Shown here piece by piece: positions 59,860 to 64,000 of a DNA stretch of 64,000 nucleotides (position 1 is its first letter; each line of letters begins with the position of its first letter). The DNA is from JAAZGD01 sp964489555 (lineage in GTDB: Bacteria; Bacillota; Clostridia; Peptostreptococcales; Anaerovoracaceae): NCBI GenBank assembly GCA_964489555.1, contig CAZAZF010000004.1, positions 79,268-143,267 on the forward strand, given 5' to 3'. The notes beneath the pieces were generated by a model. It was not told where the DNA came from. It worked only from the letters and a program-made list of their open reading frames with translations, and did not search any database. Position numbers and translations under genes: made by a program.

Positions 59860-60285
59860 TCACCTCTTGTGGCGGGCCCCTCCTTTGGCTACATTCATTC
59901 TGGTGATGGCTTTGGCCAGCGCCACCTTGGCCAAGGCCACTTCCTGCATGTCCTCCTGATGATCCCGAATCCAAGCTTCCGCATCTTCTTTTAATGTTTT
60001 TGCCCGGGTCAAATCAATATCCTGGGACCATTCCGCCGCATCGGTAAATAAAACAATGCTATCCTTCACATCAATATAGCCTCCGGAAATAGCTGCAATC
60101 CGAAAATCACCGGAGCCACACTCCTGGATCCACAACTCCCCCACATCCAAAAGCTTACAAGCCCAAGTGTGATTGGCCATAAAACCCTCTTCGCCTTCCA
60201 GGGTTCTACAAATTACCAATTCCACCTCCCCTTTATAAAACAATTTTGAAGGAGTGATTACTTCCAATTTTACCGGTTTAGCCAT
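59860..60285 (-). CDS. atpC: F1F0 ATP synthase epsilon subunit
   Basis: The 141-residue central-stalk subunit has the N-terminal beta-sandwich (LEVITPSKLFYKGEVELV, GYIDVKDSIVLFTDAAE) and a C-terminal helical hairpin that can inhibit ATP hydrolysis. Its start overlaps the atpD stop by 8 bp. Last gene of the ATP synthase set. Confidence 0.97.
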   Translation of the reverse strand: MAKPVKLEVITPSKLFYKGEVELVICRTLEGEEGFMANHTWACKLLDVGELWIQECGSGDFRIAAISGGYIDVKDSIVLFTDAAEWSQDIDLTRAKTLKEDAEAWIRDHQEDMQEVALAKVALAKAITRMNVAKGGARHKR

Positions 60286-61669
60286 GACTCTTCTCGTACC
60301 TTTCTAGCACTTCATCAATACCTCCCGCAAACAAGAACAAAGACTCCGGAATTTGATCGTGTTTGCCTTCCAAAATCTCTTTGAAGCTTCGTATGGTCTC
60401 CGCCAAAGGCAAATATTTGCCCGGAGTCCCGGTGAAAGCTTCTGCCACACTAAAGGGCTGGCTCAGGAATCGTTGGATTTTACGGGCTCGGTTTACCAAA
60501 AGTTTGTCGTGATCCGAAAGCTCATCCATGCCCAGAATGGCAATGATATCCTGTAGTTCCTTATATCTCTGCAATACTTCTTGAACTCCACGGGCCGTAT
60601 TATAATGGTCGTCCCCCAGGATTAATGGATCCATAATACGGGAAGTGGAATCCAGAGGGTCTACTGCCGGGTAAATACCCAGTTCTGTAATAGCCCGGCT
60701 CAACACCGTAGTGGCATCCAGATGGGCAAAGGTGGTAGCCGGGGCCGGATCCGTCAAGTCATCCGCCGGCACATAAATCGCCTGAACCGAGGTGATGGAC
60801 CCTTTTTTTGTAGAAGTGATTCGCTCCTGCAAAGCACCCATTTCCGTAGCCAGAGTAGGTTGATACCCTACAGCGGAAGGAACACGACCCAACAAGGCAG
60901 ACACTTCCGATCCCGCTTGAGTAAATCGGAAAATGTTGTCGATAAACAGGAGCACATCCTGTCCTTCTTCATCTCGAAAGTATTCTGCCATAGTAAGTCC
61001 CGTCAAGGCCACCCTCATACGGGCTCCCGGCGGTTCATTCATCTGACCAAATACCATGGCCGTTTTATCAATAACTCCGGATTCTATCATCTCGTAATAG
61101 AGATCATTTCCCTCTCGAGTTCTCTCCCCTACTCCTGCAAACACAGAAATGCCACCGTGTTCCTTGGCAATGTTGGCAATCAATTCCTGGATCAGCACCG
61201 TCTTTCCAACTCCAGCTCCCCCAAACAAACCTACTTTACCGCCTCTTGTATAGGGCGCAATCAAATCGATTACTTTGATTCCGGTCTCGAAGACCTGGGC
61301 AGTGGTATCCTGGTCCTCAAAGCTAGGGGCCGGCTTATGGATATAGTCCCGTCGTTCTGTCCCTACCGGGCCCTTCTCGTCTATGGTCTCTCCGATTACA
61401 TTGAAAAGTCGCCCCAACACCTCTTTTCCAACCGGGACCGATATGGGATTTCCTGTGTCCTCCCCTTCCAGTCCCCGCCTCAATCCATCTGTGGAAGACA
61501 GGGCCACACAACGAACCACATCATCTCCGATATGTTGGGCCACTTCTGCTACCACAATTTTTCCCTCAAAGGGAATGTGAATGGCGTTTAAAAGCTCCGG
61601 CATATCATCGGGACTAAACTTCAAATCGATAACCGGGCCTATAATCTGGTGTATTACTCCTTTGCTCAA
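60278..61669 (-). CDS. atpD: F1F0 ATP synthase beta subunit
   Basis: The 463-residue catalytic subunit has the P-loop GGAGVGKT (150-157), the catalytic Glu in GERTREGNDLYYEM and the DELSD region of the beta subunit (GMDELSDHD). Length and motifs are normal. AGGAGGTGAC precedes the ATG. Whether the enzyme is driven by H+ or Na+ cannot be judged without the c and a subunits, which lie outside. Confidence 0.99.
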   Translation of the reverse strand: MSKGVIHQIIGPVIDLKFSPDDMPELLNAIHIPFEGKIVVAEVAQHIGDDVVRCVALSSTDGLRRGLEGEDTGNPISVPVGKEVLGRLFNVIGETIDEKGPVGTERRDYIHKPAPSFEDQDTTAQVFETGIKVIDLIAPYTRGGKVGLFGGAGVGKTVLIQELIANIAKEHGGISVFAGVGERTREGNDLYYEMIESGVIDKTAMVFGQMNEPPGARMRVALTGLTMAEYFRDEEGQDVLLFIDNIFRFTQAGSEVSALLGRVPSAVGYQPTLATEMGALQERITSTKKGSITSVQAIYVPADDLTDPAPATTFAHLDATTVLSRAITELGIYPAVDPLDSTSRIMDPLILGDDHYNTARGVQEVLQRYKELQDIIAILGMDELSDHDKLLVNRARKIQRFLSQPFSVAEAFTGTPGKYLPLAETIRSFKEILEGKHDQIPESLFLFAGGIDEVLERYEKSHG

Positions 61670-61682
61670 CCTATGTCACCTC

Positions 61683-62543
61683 CTATTTCTGCGCTTCCGA
61701 GCCGGAGACCACTTCAATGATCTCATTGGTAATGGCCGCCTGTCGAGCTCGGTTATAGTAAAGAGACAGGTCGCCTAGCATTTCTCTTGCATTATCTGTA
61801 GCATTTTCCATAGCCATCCTTCGAGCTGCATGTTCACAGGTGGCCGATTCTATAATGGCACCAAAGACCACAATTTCCACATACTTGGGAACCAGGTAAT
61901 TGAATACGGCCTCTACAGAAGGCTCATACTCAATTTCCCTCTCTACCCGCAACACCTCCGGGTCCTGCTCAATTTTGAAGGGAAGCAACTGAACCGATTT
62001 CACCTGCTGTTCCAGATTATTCACAAAAGAAGTATAAATCAAAACCACCCGGTCAATTTCCCCCCGATCATACATCTCTATGACCGGTTTGCTGATTTCC
62101 CGGGTCTCCAAGAAAGAGATGCTTTCCGGTGGAGCCAGATACTCCGCGATGATTTCTTTTTCCCGTTTTCGGAAAAAATCCCGCCCTCTTGTACCTATAG
62201 CAACAATAACCGGCTGTTCCTGACCTATTTCCCGAAGGGCGGTGCGAATTACATTGCTGTTGAAACTCCCGCATAAACCTTTACAACTGGTAATAATAAT
62301 GTAACAAGTCCGGTGAATTTCACGACTTCCTTCCAAATATTGATCCGGCACCTCCGAAGAGTTGTTAAATACTTCAGCTATGGAATCTGTAATAAAGTGA
62401 AAGTACTCCGTGGTTTTTTCAAAGGTGGCTTTGGCTCGTCGGAGCTTTGCAGCGGACACCAACTTCATGGCACTGGTGATATGCTCAATGCTATTGATGG
62501 ATTTCATTCTTCTTTTGATGTCCTGCATATTGCTTGCAGCCAT
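61683..62543 (-). CDS. atpG: F1F0 ATP synthase gamma subunit
   Basis: The 286-residue rotor subunit has the conserved N-terminal helix IKRRMKSINSIEHITSAMKLVSAAKLRRA and the C-terminal helix MAMENATDNAREM...NRARQAAITNEIIEVVSGSEA, here given by its ends. GGGAGGGC precedes the ATG. It is 13 bp from atpD and 33 bp from atpA. Confidence 0.98.
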   Translation of the reverse strand: MAASNMQDIKRRMKSINSIEHITSAMKLVSAAKLRRAKATFEKTTEYFHFITDSIAEVFNNSSEVPDQYLEGSREIHRTCYIIITSCKGLCGSFNSNVIRTALREIGQEQPVIVAIGTRGRDFFRKREKEIIAEYLAPPESISFLETREISKPVIEMYDRGEIDRVVLIYTSFVNNLEQQVKSVQLLPFKIEQDPEVLRVEREIEYEPSVEAVFNYLVPKYVEIVVFGAIIESATCEHAARRMAMENATDNAREMLGDLSLYYNRARQAAITNEIIEVVSGSEAQK

Positions 62544-62576
62544 TCCCAGCCCTCCTCTCTTTGGTATAAAGTCTTT

Positions 62577-63998
62577 TTATGTCAACGACTTTTCTCGGAT
62601 GGATTTAAATTCGAGAATAGCCTCCCGCAATTTTTCTTCCGTTTCTTCTTCAATCTTCCCGCTGCTTTTAATCGCTTTTCCAATTTCGGCATGTTGGGTA
62701 GCCATAAATTCATAGAATTCTTTCTCAAAGGTTTTGATTTCTTCCACCGGCACATCCGACAAATATCGATTCACCGCCGCATAAATAATCATTACCTGCT
62801 TCTCTACCGAAACAGGTTGGTATTGAGGCTGTTTCAAGATCTCCATCAAAATAACGCCGTGGTCCAACCGAATCTTGGTTTCCTTGTCCACATCCGAACC
62901 AAACTGTGAGAAAGAGGCTAATTCCCGATATTGAGCCAGTTCCAACTTGATTTTGCTGGAAACCTGCTTCATGGCTTTGATTTGAGCATTGCCTCCAACA
63001 CGGGAAACCGAAATGCCTGCGTTAACCGCCGGTCTTTGACCGGAGAAAAACAGTTCTGTCTCCAAGAAAATCTGTCCATCGGTGATGGAAATTACATTGG
63101 TAGGAATATACGCAGATACATCTCCCGCTTGAGTTTCAATAATCGGTAAAGCCGTTAAAGAACCCGCCCCCAATTCATCCGAAAGCTTGGCCGCCCGCTC
63201 CAAAAGTCGAGAATGAAGGTAGAACACATCCCCCGGATAAGCTTCCCGCCCAGGAGGTCTTCTTAAAAGAAGACTCATGGCTCGATACGCCACCGCATGT
63301 TTGGACAAATCATCATAAATAATCAGTACATGCCGTCCTTTGTACATAAAATACTCTCCCATGGCACACCCTGCGTAAGGAGCTATATATTGAAGGGGGG
63401 CTACATCCGAAGCCGTAGCACATACTACGATGGTGTAATCCATGGCCCCTTTCATTTCCAAAGTTTGCACCAGCTGAGCCACCGTTGACTTCTTTTGGCC
63501 TATAGCCACATAGATGCAAATCACATCCTCTTCCTTTTGGTTGATGATGGTGTCAATGGCGATGGCTGTTTTTCCCGTCTGCCGGTCCCCGATAATCAAC
63601 TCTCTCTGTCCTTTTCCAATAGGAATCATGGAATCGATGGCTTTCAAACCGGTTTGAAGGGGTTGGTGAACGCTTTTTCGCTGCAACACTCCGGGAGCCG
63701 GAGACTCCACCGGTCTTCGTTCTGTGGTTTTAATCGGTCCTTTTCCATCCAAAGGTTGACCCAAGGCATTCACCACGCGGCCCACCATTTCTTCTCCCAC
63801 AGGGACTTCCACTACGGAACCTGTCGGCTTAACAATGTCACCCTCTCGAATCTCTTTGTCCGATCCCATGATGACCACGCCCACATTATCTTCCTCTAGA
63901 TTCAGGGCCATTCCATATACTTCTCCCGGGAACTCCAATAGTTCACCGGACATGCAGTTCTCCAATCCGTATACGCGGGCAATGCCGTCTCCAACCTG
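62577..63998 (-). CDS. atpA: F1F0 ATP synthase alpha subunit (5' end outside window)
   Basis: The visible 473 residues start QVGDGIARVYGLENCMSGELL at the right edge, so about 25-35 N-terminal residues lie outside; the TTG at 63965 is not the start. The non-catalytic nucleotide site has the P-loop GDRQTGKT, and SVSRVGG near residue 345 of the visible part is the alpha signature. The rest of the atp operon (B, E, F, H) is expected to the right. Confidence 0.98.
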   Translation of the reverse strand, partial: QVGDGIARVYGLENCMSGELLEFPGEVYGMALNLEEDNVGVVIMGSDKEIREGDIVKPTGSVVEVPVGEEMVGRVVNALGQPLDGKGPIKTTERRPVESPAPGVLQRKSVHQPLQTGLKAIDSMIPIGKGQRELIIGDRQTGKTAIAIDTIINQKEEDVICIYVAIGQKKSTVAQLVQTLEMKGAMDYTIVVCATASDVAPLQYIAPYAGCAMGEYFMYKGRHVLIIYDDLSKHAVAYRAMSLLLRRPPGREAYPGDVFYLHSRLLERAAKLSDELGAGSLTALPIIETQAGDVSAYIPTNVISITDGQIFLETELFFSGQRPAVNAGISVSRVGGNAQIKAMKQVSSKIKLELAQYRELASFSQFGSDVDKETKIRLDHGVILMEILKQPQYQPVSVEKQVMIIYAAVNRYLSDVPVEEIKTFEKEFYEFMATQHAEIGKAIKSSGKIEEETEEKLREAILEFKSIREKSLT

Positions 63999-64000
63999 TA

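Noticed and set aside
59825..59974. N-terminal extension of the second DMT transporter
   Set aside because: Gly/Ser/His-rich residues in the atpC region in another frame; TTG at 59824 has a good ribosome site.
1..64000. tRNA, rRNA, CRISPR arrays, insertion sequences, prophage genes
   Set aside because: None was recognised; no transposase, integrase, phage structural gene, regular spacer array or cloverleaf was found by reading.

Overview
The window reads as a chromosomal segment of a low-to-mid GC anaerobic Firmicute of the class Clostridia that ferments amino acids. Supporting signs are strong AGGAGG-type ribosome sites, a complete set of aminomutase genes for lysine fermentation, a sodium-pump decarboxylase subunit, two sodium:solute symporters, an SAM-I riboswitch, and many short operons. 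The repeated use of sodium-coupled transporters would suit an alkaliphilic or salt-tolerant amino-acid fermenter, but that is inference. No tRNA, rRNA, CRISPR array or insertion sequence is visible.

Left part (1-15 kb). The 3' end of a sigma-54 activator is followed, all on the minus strand, by a PpaX-like phosphatase, an orphan sodium-pump decarboxylase beta subunit, and the operon CNNM protein - secA - prfB, where prfB carries the classical +1 frameshift. Next come lysC, with a palindrome over its promoter, and metK, with an SAM-I riboswitch and terminator. The metK promoter shares its -35 box with a divergent promoter of an unknown gene whose start codon falls at the predicted +1. A NimA-like flavoprotein follows.

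Middle (12.5-30 kb). A minus-strand operon starts with a 1626-residue multidomain protein (HD, HEAT-like, NadD-like nucleotidyltransferase, GNAT-like and phosphoribosyltransferase-like parts) and continues with an LDH-like protein, an iron-sulfur flavoprotein and a ferredoxin-type aldo/keto reductase. I see no described system with this make-up. Beyond it lie a small membrane protein with a serine hydrolase, a saccharopine-dehydrogenase-like gene with its AraC-type regulator, an intergenic region with DnaA-box-like sites, alaX, malQ (with a tandem duplication at its start), nfo and a DMT transporter.

Lysine block (30-49 kb). kdd-kamA-kamB-kamC-kamD-kamE-atoD-atoA form one minus-strand operon behind a clear sigma-54 promoter (39103-39118) with a dyad about 110 bp upstream. 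A sigma-54 activator at 47015-49102 has an N-terminal domain that is a Kdd homologue with a degenerate nucleotide-binding loop, so it is the natural candidate sensor for a pathway intermediate. Between them are two paralogous sodium:solute symporters enclosing a two-component system that includes a 37-residue membrane peptide, and a sigma-factor-like protein fused to a piece of anti-sigma membrane anchor. kce and kal, needed to finish the pathway, are not in the window.

Right part (49-64 kb). One long minus-strand gene string runs from the F1 ATPase genes atpA-G-D-C through a DMT transporter, scpA-scpB, an LTA-synthase-like sulfatase, addB-like and addA-like recombination nucleases and a DUF1624 membrane protein, with very short gaps or overlaps throughout.
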